Shown: positions 46,468-57,951, counted from the first letter of the stretch. The stretch is DNA of 64,000 nt from Panulirus ornatus (GCF_036320965.1 NC_092251.1:2950001-3014000), one strand, 5' to 3'. A program made the numbers and translations. The notes: generated by a model not told the origin, from the letters alone.

Positions 46468-47658
46468 GGTTTCAGAAGTGGGAGAGGATGTGTGGATCAG
46501 GTGTTTGCTTTGAAGAATGTATGTGAGAAATACTTAGAAAAGCAAATGGATTTGTATGTAGCATTTATGGATCTGGAGAAGGCATATGATAGAGTTGATA
46601 GAGATGCTCTGTGGAAGGTATTAAGAATATATGGTGTGGGAGGCAAGTTGTTAGAAGCAGTGAAAAGTTTTTATCGAGGATGTAAGGCATGTGTACGTGT
46701 AGGAAGAGAGGAAAGTGATTGGTTCTCAGTGAATGTAGGTTTGCGGCAGGGGTGTGTGATGTCTCCATGGTTGTTTAATTTGTTTATGGATGGGGTTGTT
46801 AGGGAGGTAAATGCAAGAGTTTTGGAAAGAGGGGCAAGTATGAAGTCTGTTGGGGATGAGAGAGCTTGGGAAGTGAGTCAGTTGTTGTTCGCTGATGATA
46901 CAGCGCTGGTGGCGGATTCATGTGAGAAACTGCAGAAGCTGGTGACGGAGTTTGGTAAAGTGTGTGGAAGAAGAAAGTTAAGAGTAAATGTCAATAAGAG
47001 CAAGGTTATTAGGTACAGTAGGGTTGAGGGTCAAGTCAATTGGGAGGTGAGTTTGAATGGTGAGAGGCTGGAGGAAGTGAAGTGTTTTAGATATCTGGGA
47101 GTGGATCTGTCAGCGGATGGAACCATGGAAGCGGAAGTGGATCATAGGGTGGGGGAGGGGGCGAAAATTTTGGGAGCCTTGAAAAATGTGTGGAAGTCGA
47201 GAACATTATCCCGGAAAGCAAAAATGGGTATGTTTGAAGGAATAGTAGTTCCAACAATGTTGTATGGTTGCGAGGCGTGGGCTATGGATAGAGTTGTGCG
47301 TAGGAGGATGGATGTGCTGGAAATGAGATGTTTGAGGACAATGTGTGGTGTGAGGTGGTTTGATCGAGTAAGTAACGTAAGGGTAAGAGAGATGTGTGGA
47401 AATAAAAAGAGCGTGGTTGAGAGAGCAGAAGAGGGTGTTTTGAAATGGTTTGGGCACATGGAGAGAATGAGTGAGGAAAGATTGACCAAGAGGATATATG
47501 TGTCGGAGGTGGAGGGAACGAGGAGAAGAGGGAGACCAAATTGGAGGTGGAAAGATGGAGTGAAAAGGATTTTGTGTGATCGGGGCCTGAACATGCAGGA
47601 GGGTGAAAGGAGGGCAAGGAATAGAGTGAATTGGAGCGATGTGGTATACAGGGGTTGA
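46468..47658 (+). CDS. LINE reverse transcriptase, C-terminal part (copy 2, 5'-truncated)
   Basis: Same protein as at 15151, about 397 codons, starting about 14 residues earlier so that GFRSGRGCVDQ (the RT motif before motif A) is also present. Approximate residue positions from the junction: GFRSGRGCVDQ 1-11, AFMDLEKAYDRVD 32-44, GLRQGCVMSP 91-100, LLFADDTALVADS 139-151, CFRYLGVDL near 197-205, LYGCEAW near 258-264, the GRPNWRWKDGV basic tail near 360. The apparent upstream ATG lies inside the TA repeat and is not the native start. The endonuclease and first RT motifs are missing, so it is not autonomous. There is no stop codon or frameshift in the retained part. The likely clade is RTE/BovB-like by arrangement, inferred. 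Confidence 0.93.
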   Translation, partial: GFRSGRGCVDQVFALKNVCEKYLEKQMDLYVAFMDLEKAYDRVDRDALWKVLRIYGVGGKLLEAVKSFYRGCKACVRVGREESDWFSVNVGLRQGCVMSPWLFNLFMDGVVREVNARVLERGASMKSVGDERAWEVSQLLFADDTALVADSCEKLQKLVTEFGKVCGRRKLRVNVNKSKVIRYSRVEGQVNWEVSLNGERLEEVKCFRYLGVDLSADGTMEAEVDHRVGEGAKILGALKNVWKSRTLSRKAKMGMFEGIVVPTMLYGCEAWAMDRVVRRRMDVLEMRCLRTMCGVRWFDRVSNVRVREMCGNKKSVVERAEEGVLKWFGHMERMSEERLTKRIYVSEVEGTRRRGRPNWRWKDGVKRILCDRGLNMQEGERRARNRVNWSDVVYRG

Positions 47659-47849
47659 CGTGCTGTCAGTGGATTGAATCAAGGCATGTGAAGCGTCTGG
47701 GGTAAACCATGGAAAGCTGTGTAGGTATGTATATTTGCGTGTGTGGACGTGTGTATGTACATGTGTATGGGGGGGGTTGGGCCATTTCTTTCGTCTGTTT
47801 CCTTGCGCTACCTCGCAAACGCGGGAGACAGCGACAAAGTATAAAAAAA

Positions 47850-47867
<18 letters not shown>
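46468..47867 (+). mobile_element. LINE copy 2 (5'-truncated non-LTR retrotransposon)
   Basis: Coding part, then a 3' UTR of about 185 bases that includes a GTGTGTGGACGTGTG stretch and the 75 bases missing from copy 1. The 3' box GCGCTACCTCGCAAACGCGG follows at about 47806, then GACAGCGACAAAG, a poly-A of about 25 bases and (TA)n. The long A-tail and near identity to copy 1 suggest a recent insertion. Confidence 0.92.

Positions 47868-47904
<37 letters not shown>
47867..47904. repeat. (TA)n at LINE copy 2 3' end
   Basis: About 18 TA units following the poly-A tail. Confidence 0.95.
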
Positions 47905-47906
<2 letters not shown>

Positions 47907-48962
47907 ATGCGTTTTTGGGCTGAGAGGATAACCAGAGTTGACTGCTCATGTATAAAACAATGTTATTCTTTTTTTCTTGCATGTTTTTCTTTGCGCTTCT
48001 GAAGTGGGGAGAGAGAGAGAGAGAGGGAGAGAATCATGAAAACAAATGCAGCCTAAAGTGGACCCATGCCACAAGTCAAAAACACATGCTAATGAGGACT
48101 TGTCAGCTTCATTAATCTGCAGACAGGACGAGGACGATAAATGCGAGTGGCTGAGGGATGAGAAGCTGTGACAGTCTGGACAGATGGAGAGAGAATATGA
48201 ATGGGAGGGACAAATAACCAGGACACTTTAGCGCTATGAATGTAGAGTGGAACGAGGCGAGAGCGTTGAGGGATTTTGCTTTATGTAATGACAAGATATA
48301 TTACTGAAGGTATAATGGAAGATTTAATGATGATGAGGATGCTATGAAGGTATGTTATAGACTTAGTGGCCATACTATGAGAATGATAGATTCATGCCAT
48401 ATTCATCATTATTAATCACTTGTCATAATCACCTTCATCTCCACTTACGTTAGCGTCGTACTGTAAAGAATACACTAATCTTACGATTGGTTATCTCTTC
48501 ATATGATAACCGAGTTCGAAAAAGAATATGATGGACTAAACATTAACGTATATTCTAATGTCGCATCTCACCCGAGAAATACTAAACATTTACCGAACTC
48601 AAAGTAAACATAAAAGCACAACGCATGCGCAAAAAAATTGAGCATTTCTTTTTATTAGTGGTCTTAAAGCGTTACATTTCAAAAGCCCGACTGTCAAGAA
48701 ATTATCCCACACATTTATATAATTCGTCGTGTGAAACCCGGATGGTTAACGGGCCCAAGCATTTCACCAAGATAGGTCACTAAACACACATAATTGACAC
48801 ACCAAAGTGGGGTCTTAACACGCTTAAGCCGACACACTACCTCCTACCCATCCCCGTCTTGAAACACACACACACACACACACTCGGAAAGTTCGGCGTC
48901 CTTTATAGATTAAGCTTTTAAATGACTCATGTGTCGGCTCTGTGCGGCATCCTGCACTGGTA
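47905..48962. other. Unique sequence with short GA and CA runs
   Basis: GA run at 48007-48025 and CA run at 48863-48883. TTTATAGAT at about 48901 could be a TATA-type core promoter element for the candidate exon at 48963, about 60 bases away. Confidence 0.4.
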
Positions 48963-49019
48963 ATGAAACTCCTTGTGGCCGCGTTAGCGCTCTTTTTATT
49001 AGTTAATAAAAGTGCTCAG
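48963..49019 (+). CDS. Candidate first coding exon: signal peptide
   Basis: An ATG opens MKLLVAALALFLLVNKSAQ: a positive N-end, a hydrophobic core of about 11 residues and small residues (S, A) suited to signal peptidase at the end. The codon CAG is followed at once by GTAATT, a good splice donor, giving a phase-0 intron. If unspliced, the frame continues to about 49184 and would give a small secreted protein of about 74 residues with three Cys in its mature part. A TATA-like word lies about 60 bases upstream. The host protein is not recognised. Chance hydrophobic frames are common in this window, so this is tentative. Confidence 0.3.
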
Positions 49020-50325
49020 GTAATTTTCCCCTCTCCTTGCGAGGTAATTTCAAGCTTTACATGCATTAACCGGGAGCAGTATTGTCACCGTGTTTCCACA
49101 CAGACACAGGCCAGGAACTTGCAGCGATACTCTCGTGCGTCAGGAGAGAAGAAGAAAGGAAAGGTGGTAATGTCAAGGCTGTGAACACCAGTGGATTGAA
49201 AACGATCAAAAGGAATGAAGAATGATACAGGTTTTTTTCTAAAGAAAGTCAGCGCATATGAACCTTTCAAAATTATATATCTATCCATTTCTACATACAT
49301 TCTTTCAAACCATCTATATATATACACCAGAGCAAGGCAAAAGTAAACTAAGTTTTTCGTCAACTTGGGAACCTCGCCAGAATGTTTTTCTTCGAGATTT
49401 AAAATCATTCGAACAATCAAAACCGAAGAATTCGAATTCTGAACGAAGTAAAGAATCTCTTGTGTGCTTTTGTTATATGTGACGCACACATCTCCTGCCT
49501 ACATTTACCTCGTAGAATATTTCAATACACTGATGCGCCTCTCATCTTACCGTCTCAAGTCGTTTTACATATAATATATAAATTCAGTTGTGAATTATAT
49601 GGTGTCGCTTCGGCTCACTGATCGTGGTGAACTTCGACGTCAAAGGAATAAAAAGTGAAATAAACATGAGACACATACAGTCCATTCACTGGGATACTAT
49701 GGGATAATCCACCTATTGAATATAGTTAATTAATCATGACGGTACCTATGGTTTCCGTGAAGCTAGAAAAGTGAATGGGTATATTGTTAGAGCCGTAAAT
49801 GAATTTCTAATTTTTTCTTTACTCGCATCGATCTAAACAGTATTGGCTTTTAAGACAAAACCGAAAGTTAATTAATCAGCCTAACTAATGGAATACTGAT
49901 AAAACAAACAAAAGAATCGAGAGGTGGTTATTTCAAGGGACATAAACAAACCCAAACGAAGAGACAGCCAAAACAAACAGGGCACCAGCCAAATAAACAT
50001 CACAAAATGACAGGATAAGAGAGATTAATCTGCTAAAATTATCGGACCACTACACTCAATCTTCATTTCCGATGTGCTATGACGCTTAAAATGAGAAGGA
50101 ACAAAAAATGAAAACAAAAAAAAACAAGGGCAAGAGATGTCAAGACAAAACAGCAGCTTGTTCATGACGGACACAAAACTGCAATGCTATGAACAGCGAC
50201 ATATAAATCCTGGCGCATTAGCATTTAATTTAACATTCCTCGAAGCAGAATAAAAATTTTCCCGTTTTCTGCGTCTATTCTATCTAATGCTGCAAGGGGG
50301 GGGTCGGGCCTTTTTGTTCTTGCAG
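49020..50325. other. Unique sequence (possible intron)
   Basis: AT-rich with no repeat family or other gene recognised. It would be the intron if the two-exon model is right. It ends in a pyrimidine-rich CCTTTTTGTTCTTGCAG. Confidence 0.35.
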
Positions 50326-50460
50326 TCGTGTAGATCTTCGTGTATGTACCTAGAGCAAGCATTTGGCTCTCTCCCGAATGCTCCAGACTCCTCCGCGGGG
50401 TACATGATTCCCCTGAATGGTTATTGCTTGATGAGAAAGATGAAATTTCAATTGCATTAG
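50326..50460 (+). CDS. Candidate second exon of small secreted peptide
   Basis: It follows a strong-looking splice acceptor (TTTTTGTTCTTGCAG). Of the three frames only the phase-0 frame stays open, and it runs 44 codons to TAG, matching the phase of the donor at 49020. The translated piece starts SCRSSCMYLEQAF and has three Cys in total. No family is recognised. The opposite strand is also open over this interval, which weakens the case. Confidence 0.15.
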   Translation, partial: SCRSSCMYLEQAFGSLPNAPDSSAGYMIPLNGYCLMRKMKFQLH

Positions 50461-50789
50461 CATGCCGGGGCGAAGTCTCATTTCGAATTCTGGCAAAGAC
50501 TTTCGACTCGGCCATGAAAGTTTTTCCCAGCACGAAAGAAACGACTATGCATGCTGTTCTGGCTAAGTGGCCTGTGTGTTCTTAGGGATGGAATGGATGC
50601 CAGTACACCCAAGTTTTCTCTCGCACTTTATCTACTGAAAGATGTTCATGAATCCCATATATACGCATGTATACAAACAGTCTAATTACGTCCCCTGACA
50701 TTTTGCATAAATGATCCATGTAGATTCAACCAAACCTAATCTCGGTAGTTTGATCTTTGCTACACAAGGCTGATGCTAAACTCCTGTCT

Positions 50790-50855
50790 GTGACTGGTGT
50801 TTGGTCTGCTAAACAAACTTTTCCCTGATAGAGTTCCTGTGTTCGTATCCCCGGA
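50790..50855 (+). mobile_element. Possible decayed tRNA-derived SINE head
   Basis: TGGTGTTTGGTCTGC resembles an A box. About 44 bases later GTGTTCGTATCCCCG is very close to a tRNA T-arm and B box (GTTCGAATCC type). The rest of a cloverleaf is not evident. Confidence 0.3.
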
Positions 50856-50860
50856 TGTAG

Positions 50861-51756
50861 AACATATAACATTGGAAAAATCATGTCAGATTTCTAAGAC
50901 TGTTGATGCATCTTTATGACACTGTTCACTACTGTATGTGTTTCTGGGAAGAAATCAAAGGTGTTTGCAACTTTGATATTTAGTGAATATTGAGATCCTT
51001 ATGAAAAGAATTACAGCAGATGTTTATCAAACTTGTTTAACTGTTCAACCTCGGGAAGTCTAACAAGAAAACAATTCTGCGAGCTCTTGGTAATGGACGC
51101 AAATAATATAAAAGAAATTCAAAAAAATTTGATAACCTATCAAGTCTTAATCTTCCCTTTAGAAACGACAAACGGGCTCTTAGTTTGCAGTTCTAACATG
51201 TATGGAAGAATACAAAGCTATCCCACCCCACAACAATGCCAGTTTACAGAAGCCATATATTTAGTGTCAACAGACGAGCATGCGAATGATATGGTAGTTT
51301 ATTATGGTTCAGTTCACTAACATGTTCCAGCTATCTAGCTACATAAGGAAATCTACCTCTAACTGGCGAGCAAGGACGAACTGACAAGTTACCGAGTGGC
51401 TTAGAAGCAACATATTCTTCCTTTTCACTGTTAGGAAGAATGATATATATCAGTATACTAGTATTGTTCGTCTTGTTTACTGACGATTCAAATGACCAAT
51501 GTAGAATACTCGGTCCTGCCTCACACAGCTGTGTGGACGAACGAGCTTTACCTTTCGTCCATTCTATATCGATTAAATCACTTGGGGAATGGATGACATA
51601 TTGCATCGTAAAACGCTTTGACATTTTAATCGTACAGTATACCATGTCATGTCACTTTATTTTTTCAAGTGGATGATTGGTGGTTCCTGCTGGCAACCAC
51701 TATACCACCCAAGCCCACTCGAAAGTTTTATTTGTTGTTCAGAAAGGCTGAAAACA
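50861..51756. other. Unique sequence, no gene seen
   Basis: An open frame of 95 codons at 51033-51320 has no recognised motif; it lies in ordinary AT-rich sequence. Confidence 0.45.
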
Positions 51757-51985
51757 TCAAGCCTGGGGCTTCGAGTCGTTCTTGCAAGATAACCGAATCG
51801 CTGCAGATGCGAGGTTATTGCAACGGCGACATATGTCCACGAGCCACTTCCTCCCTAAGGGGATGCTGTATATCCACCTCCCTCCCTCTCTCTTCAAGAC
51901 CCTCGCATTTACATCCTTCGCCACCCCATCCATAAACAAATTAAACAATCGTGGAGACACTACACACCTTGACGTACACCCACCT
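51757..51985 (-). pseudogene. Decayed LINE reverse transcriptase fragment
   Basis: On the minus strand the segment 51882-51960 matches the LINE from motif B onward: LFNLFMDGV then KDVNARVLKRE, compared with LFNLFMDGV then REVNARVLERG in the intact copies. Just upstream GVRQG is present but separated from SPRLFNLF by a one-base deletion and an in-frame TAG. Downstream the homology fades and the FADD catalytic motif is lost. It is an old, internally truncated copy in opposite orientation to copies 1 and 2. Confidence 0.8.
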
Positions 51986-52029
51986 CCACCCTCATCACCA
52001 TGTGAAGCTTCGTAGTAAGAGCCACCTCA

Positions 52030-52190
52030 ACTGTGGTCGACCTACAACTATAACAACGCTACAGCACGACTATGACATCACCACAACAGCTTTAGGACAG
52101 GACTATGGCACGCTACAACGCCGCTACGACTATGAACATGGCTACAACATCTGTACGACAAGACTACGGCGCGACTAAAACAAGAGCACG
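52030..52190. repeat. Decayed short tandem repeat around CTACAAC/CGACTATG
   Basis: CTACAACTATAACAACG, GCACGACTATGACATC, CTACAACGCCGCTACGACTATG and ACAAGACTACGG form a roughly 12-bp based degenerate array. Confidence 0.55.
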
Positions 52191-52740
52191 AGAACAATAT
52201 CACAAGCTCTTCCAGAGCAACAGAGCAACGCGTGGCCGGCCCTCACAGGTGCGACACAGGAAAACAAAAGGTTCCATTAAGATTACTGCTACACCGTGGC
52301 AGCCCAGCATACTATGGTAGGTAATATAATGCACGGTGTCGTGGAAGGGGAGGGTTAAGGTGACATGCTGACTAGCCATTAGCATTAGAACACACGCACC
52401 GTGTCTACAGGACCAGAGCCGATCACGAAAACCAGGTTAAACCTGTACTTTCCTCCTCTTTTTTTTTGGGGGGGAGGGCATTCGACGAAGCCTGCCTCAC
52501 GACCCGCTGGAAATTGGGGGTAGTGAAGATAATGTTACGTACGGAGCGAACTGTTCTGTTGTAGTCGTCTTAACGTTACATTTGAAAACCTCTTGGTATT
52601 ATGGATATTACCTTCTCTATTGCAGTCATGCTCTAATCTTGAGCTTATCTTGAGATTATGGAATTAAGAAATTTTTCCGTAAGTCACCCCTGTCTTTCGG
52701 ATATGTTGTTAGCTTATTCTTCAATACAACAAACGAAGGT

Positions 52741-52864
52741 GTGTGTGCGCGCGCGCGCACGTGTGTATGTGTGTGTGTGCGTGTGCATGTGCGTGTATGC
52801 GTGTGTGCGCGCGTGTGTGTGTATGCGTGTGCGCGCCTGGGCGTGTGTGCGCGCGCACGCGTGC

Positions 52865-52916
<52 letters not shown>

Positions 52917-52917
52917 T
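52741..52917. repeat. Long alternating GT/GC (purine-pyrimidine) array
   Basis: 177 bases of almost strictly alternating purine and pyrimidine: a GCGCGCGC block, GTGTGTATGTG stretches, GCGCGCAC, then (GT)n ending in GCGCG. It is the best Z-DNA-forming candidate in the window. Open frames on all strands are read-through only. Confidence 0.95.
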
Positions 52918-54029
52918 TTCACACCAAATCATCGACAAACTGGTAATACTTTTTTAACTGCATTTTCCTGTTCATGCAAGTATCAATTTACAAGAATGAC
53001 GGTATCTTTCACAACACTCATCAGGAGAAATTGGAAATAAATTAACATTCAAAACCTCAAAGAATACTGCGTAAAACAATGAATTTCAGCTTCGGCTGGG
53101 ATAGACTGCAGGGGAAACGAATCATTTAAACGGAATGAGTTAGATTAGGAACAGGTCTTTTGAGGAAATCTTGGATATATTGAAAGTAGAAACTTTTAAA
53201 TAACTCGCTTTAGATCCCAACCTTTTTCAAAGATGGTTCCAATGTACTCAACACCTAACATAGCGTTTTGTCACTAGTGAGTAAGTAAAAGACAACTCTA
53301 GGTTCACCGACTCATTAATGATAATTACTGTCAAATAATATATGTCGTTTCTAGGCGCAGAATTTTATACTCAAGTCGTCGAACACAACATTTTGATCAT
53401 ATGGGTCACGCTGACAAGACGTTAACATTTCTTAACAACCCTCTCTACAATTGATCAACATGATCTTCTAATGAAGTGCATTCCTGCAGATCTACTTCCT
53501 TTACGAGTAAAACTATAACCACTGGACGCCACGAGGAGAAGTACACACGGAACTAAACAAGTTGAACAACTTGACGGAGCAGGAAAATGAAAAGAAAGCC
53601 ATTACTACTGTCAGTAATTTCCCTGATGGCTTGGGCATATAACAACATCTAGAAAAAAGTTCTTTCTAAACTATGTGACGAAGGGAACGATCTCTTAGTC
53701 ACCTTAGACGAAGGCTCGTTCAATATTCTTGTTTTGTATGAATCACAACCGTTCTCCTAACACCCTGTGGAAATGTGCTGCCTAGAAATACCATACTGTA
53801 TCTGCACAGGAAGTTCAAAGAAGCTGTCCTACTCCTCGCTTAACAACCCAATGTAGTCTTTACAATGCTATCCTCATATCGCCCAAATCACTCCGGTCTT
53901 GAAAATTAAATTCTGCTTTAAATCGTTCCTTCTGCTGAACGGTGGTTAATCTAACAAGCCCATTCGCAATTCCAGCGTAACAAATCTTAAAGTTGCTATT
54001 GAAATATAGTCACTACACCTGGTAATTGT
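52918..54029. other. AT-rich unique sequence, no gene seen
   Basis: No recognised feature in any frame. Confidence 0.5.
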
Positions 54030-54205
54030 AACAATGACTCATTACATGGTACGTAAATTCTTATAAACGGTTTTCATGTGGTACGTCAAGTCGTATAAAT
54101 GGTTCCTATATGATACGTAACGTCACATACATGGTTCCTATGGGCTACGAAAAGTCGTAAAATTGGTTCTTATATGGAATGTAAACTCGTATAAGTGCGT
54201 ACCTA
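54030..54205. repeat. 32-bp minisatellite, first block
   Basis: Five units of the type GGTACGTAAAGTCGTATAAT then TGGTTCTTATAT, diverged by 10-30%. Confidence 0.85.
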
Positions 54206-54230
54206 TAAGAACCGATCTGCTGCGAATTCA

Positions 54231-54266
54231 CAATACATTATTCAATACATTATTCAATACATTATT
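54231..54266. repeat. Three perfect copies of a 12-bp unit
   Basis: CAATACATTATT repeated three times, lying between the two blocks of the 32-bp minisatellite. Confidence 0.95.
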
Positions 54267-54394
54267 CAAAACTTGGTATACCAGGCACTTACCTTGCGAT
54301 GGACAAATGGTGTCACAGTTCTATTAACTCATACTAATAATTTTGAGGGACTTTTCTGACATTCTGTACTCAGGAAACATATGGATGGTAAAGC

Positions 54395-54800
54395 CATATA
54401 ATTGGTTCTTATATGGTACGTAAAGCTGTATAATTGGTACTTATATGATACGTAAAGTATAGCTGTTACTTATATGGTACGTAAAGTCGAATGACTGATA
54501 CTTATATGGTACGTAAAGTCGAATAATTAGTACTTATATGGTACCTAAATCGTATAATTGGTACTTATATGGCAGGCAAAGTATAACATATGTGGTACGT
54601 AAAGTCAAATGATACTTATATAAGTAAAGTCGTACAATTATTACTTATATGGTACCTAAATCGTAAAATTGTTACTTTTATGGTACGTAAAGTCGAATAA
54701 TCGGTTCTTATACGGCACGTAAGGTCAAATTATTATGAGAACTTACCTTTGAGTAGTACAAATCGTTCATATATGGTATGTAAAGATGTATAATAAATTC
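54395..54800. repeat. 32-bp minisatellite, second block
   Basis: About twelve units around TATATGGTACGTAAAGTCG with TATAATTGGTACT. Some are shortened by 5-10 bases. Most contain the palindrome TACGTA or a near form. The later units are more decayed. Confidence 0.88.
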
Positions 54801-56080
54801 TTATAAGAATCTTACCTTGAATTTACATTAACTTTACTTAAAACTTGGATCTATTATTAACTGTCCTTGGCCAACTTACTTCTTCAAAACTTTAAAAGGC
54901 AAGGAAAACTGCGTTAGATCAACTAGACAGAATTCTATTCATACAAGGCAAGAGAAATAGTTCCGAGAGACTTCACACTTTCTGTACTTAGGAAGTAACT
55001 CGTACATAAACGTAAACTGGTATAACAGGTTCTTATAAGAATTAACTACGATATTACACTAGCTTCAATCAAAACAATTTATTATTTACTTTCCTTGCGC
55101 CACATTTTATTTTGATAAATTAAAAAGGCAATGAAATATACACACCCGTATCCATTAAATATTGAACAAAGAAATATATCTCAAGTCTAGAGTTACATTC
55201 ATCGTCAACGAAACGTTCGTGGAAGAAAAACAGACTTAGGAAAGATATCTCATTCCAGTCGCTTGGAATCGCCTCCGTAATTCACCAACTACCGCTAAGC
55301 ATTAGGGAACATACGTCGATAACTGCAGCAACTACCCTGCTACAGTTGTGATAATTAGATCACTACGAGTGAAGTCTTGCAAGGAAAGTAAATAAAAAAA
55401 TTCATCATAACACTTACCAATGACGAATGACAGCGGCTGCAGCTACGACCAGATTGATGACAATGCCGTGGCGGAGGCAAATGTGGCGGAGGCGAATGGC
55501 CAGGTGACGACGACAGACCGCCACCCGTATTTTCATCCGTAATCATCCATCTTGCAGGCGTGTTATTACGCTCCACGTTAGTACAGTCGTATTACCGGAT
55601 AAATGTATAATTACGGCACACTTTTATAAATAAATACGTCCCGAATAAACGTCTACGTACGTCAGATAACCGAGGAAGCGCACCGTACGTCAGTCCTGCT
55701 GCTTCTGCCTCTCCTATGAAAACATTGACAATGTAAAAATGTGGAACGCAACTGATGTACCTTTGAATTGTAACTTGTGTTATGTCGAGAGCCGCGTACG
55801 AGACGACATCTGACGGTGTGAGGCTCAACTAAACGTACCATAGAAAATATTGGAATTTCTATCACCGAAAACATGTTTTCGTAAGGATAACCATAGTATG
55901 TAAAGTGTCTTTACGGAGGAAAAGGTTAGGATCTCTGAACATTTTATACGTAGCTCTACTTTTGTCCTACCTACACGTCATACGAAGGTATTAATACATT
56001 ACTAAATATCTTTGGTTATTTAACAGTGTTCATTAATCATATCTTACCCTAAATGCTCTTTAACTTTTGTATCACTTTCC
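54801..56080. other. Unique sequence, no gene seen
   Basis: AT-rich, with a GC-richer stretch at 55430-55560 that contains a short repeated GGCGGAGGCAAATG / GGCGGAGGCGAATG. Confidence 0.5.
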
Positions 56081-56082
56081 CT

Positions 56083-56147
56083 TTCGTTTCACTTTCCCTT
56101 TCGTTCAACTTTCACTCTCGTTCTACTTTCAGTTTCGTGTTTCCTAC
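56083..56147. repeat. 17-18-bp tandem repeat, about four units
   Basis: CTTTCCCTTTCGTTTCA, CTTTCCCTTTCGTTCAA, CTTTCACTCTCGTTCTA and CTTTCAGTTTCGT follow each other. Confidence 0.85.
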
Positions 56148-57100
56148 AATACTCACAATTCTCCTTTTGAATGCTGTTTAGTCTATCGAATGTCAAGATG
56201 CGATAAAGCAGAAGTATGTAATCAATTATCTATTACAAATATATGATAAACTGTAGTAGATTTCCTTACGTAGCTTTGCGTCGAATGCATACACATTCCT
56301 GCATACATCAATACTCTTGGTACACATAGATTTATTGTTCACATATTCTTGGTATACAATGGGGATGTGGATAGGACTTTTGGACACGTAGGGAGACTCA
56401 AATACATAAATACACAAATGGAAGAGAAAATACAGTTTTATCAAATAAGAATCAATGAACAACGCTATGTGCCTCAATTGTGTTCATTATGCATGGATCT
56501 GGGTCAATCATTTCCCTCACTGCTATCAAGCTCACTCGAAAACGTGTGTTTTATTCCACTTTCGATTACCTAATTTGTGTTAAAGGTTACCAAAACATTA
56601 TTGAAAATATGTCTTTGTTTCTTGTAATATGAATTAAATGGATTACAGGACTTACCTACCAGGAGTCATCTATTGGAGCGTAGTGGATTTTCATCAGTCT
56701 CTGAATATTTTGTCAGTGTTTGCTCAAAACTTACCTATAAATTCAAGAACCACTAGAACTTTGAGACCTAACACGAAAGCGTAACAATTATTAACAATTC
56801 TTTTCCATTGGCGGCACCAACCACTGAACGTGCGAGCGCAACTTTCTCTTTTAATCTGCTAGATGTTAATTCTGGTGTCGCACAGGTTTTACGTGAATCG
56901 TTCTTCTTTAATGGAGACATATCGCCCGGTTTTGATAGCTCGCTCTCTACTAGGCTATACGAGTACGAGCAGTTGGGTCAGCTGAATGACAGTTTCAATA
57001 TGTAGATTTTCATCAGCTTTGATGACTAAAAGGTTCGTTTTCCCAGCACATGAGAACTCAGAATAATGATATAAAAACATATTCTAGGTGTAGCTAATTT
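56148..57100. other. Unique sequence, no gene seen
   Basis: No exon recognised. A frame of about 65 codons ending at 57005 is free of simple repeats but starts without an ATG and matches no family I know. Confidence 0.45.
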
Positions 57101-57896
57101 TGGGCTACGAAAGAGCTAACACTACTAACACAGTTGAATTGGATTAAAGGTAAAGAAAAAACATGTCAAACCTTCGAAATGTTTCGATTTTTATGATGTA
57201 GAGGGATATTGACAGCTAGGATGATGTACGTATATCTAAATCTTTATATCAACATTTCGTAAGGGAAACCTTTTATCACCAGAGTAGACATTGAATCATG
57301 CTATTCGTGTTCTGTGTAGCGCTGTGATGATGGAATACGTTCGCGTCGAAATGGTGGCCTTGTAAGCAAGACGTGGATCACTGTACTGGTATTCAGTTTC
57401 GTTTTACGACAGGGATTTTGCACAAAAAACACTTTGCAAATGCAGATCTAGTTCGTTGTTAGACCTGACCAACTACCAAGATAAACTGCACTTGATTTCC
57501 ATTAATATGTTTTTGCTGACACCCTTTTATCTTCAAAAACTTTTAGAAATCTATCTGCCTGATCTTCTCTTTCGAGTTGATAAGTCAGACTTTGCAAATG
57601 TTTGCGTTGACGTTATCTTTAATTATTCAGGTAATAATCACAAATTCAACTAGATATGTTAGTAGGTATTTTCAAGTTCACTACATTTCAACTATATTTT
57701 GTTTCATTTGGCTTGTTTTTCGTATAACACTGCATGCGATTTTCATATCAAATATGTGACAACAAATTTATGCATTATGAGTTCTTTATTTAATACATTT
57801 CATTTAAGATCATTATTTCCGATGGGTGTTTGTTCTACACACGCACATACATTACATGAATGCGCACCTTTACAGAACATACAAACTTCTATCAGT

Positions 57897-57951
57897 TAGG
57901 CTCGAACGCGGGACCCCTGCGTGGCAGCGGGTGTGTTAGGCTAGGCTATGG
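57897..57951 (-). mobile_element. tRNA-like Pol III promoter region in repeat copy A
   Basis: On the minus strand TAGCCTAGCC fits the A box consensus. Forty bases later GCGTTCGAGCC fits the B box with two mismatches. Between them CCCGCTGCCACGCAGGGG resembles an anticodon arm. This is the best tRNA-like segment in the window, but it lacks an obvious acceptor stem, so a SINE head rather than a tRNA gene is likely. Confidence 0.42.

Noticed and set aside
47206..47982. Long minus-strand frame across LINE copy 2
   Set aside because: Shadow of the LINE coding strand; the equivalent shadow exists at copy 1.
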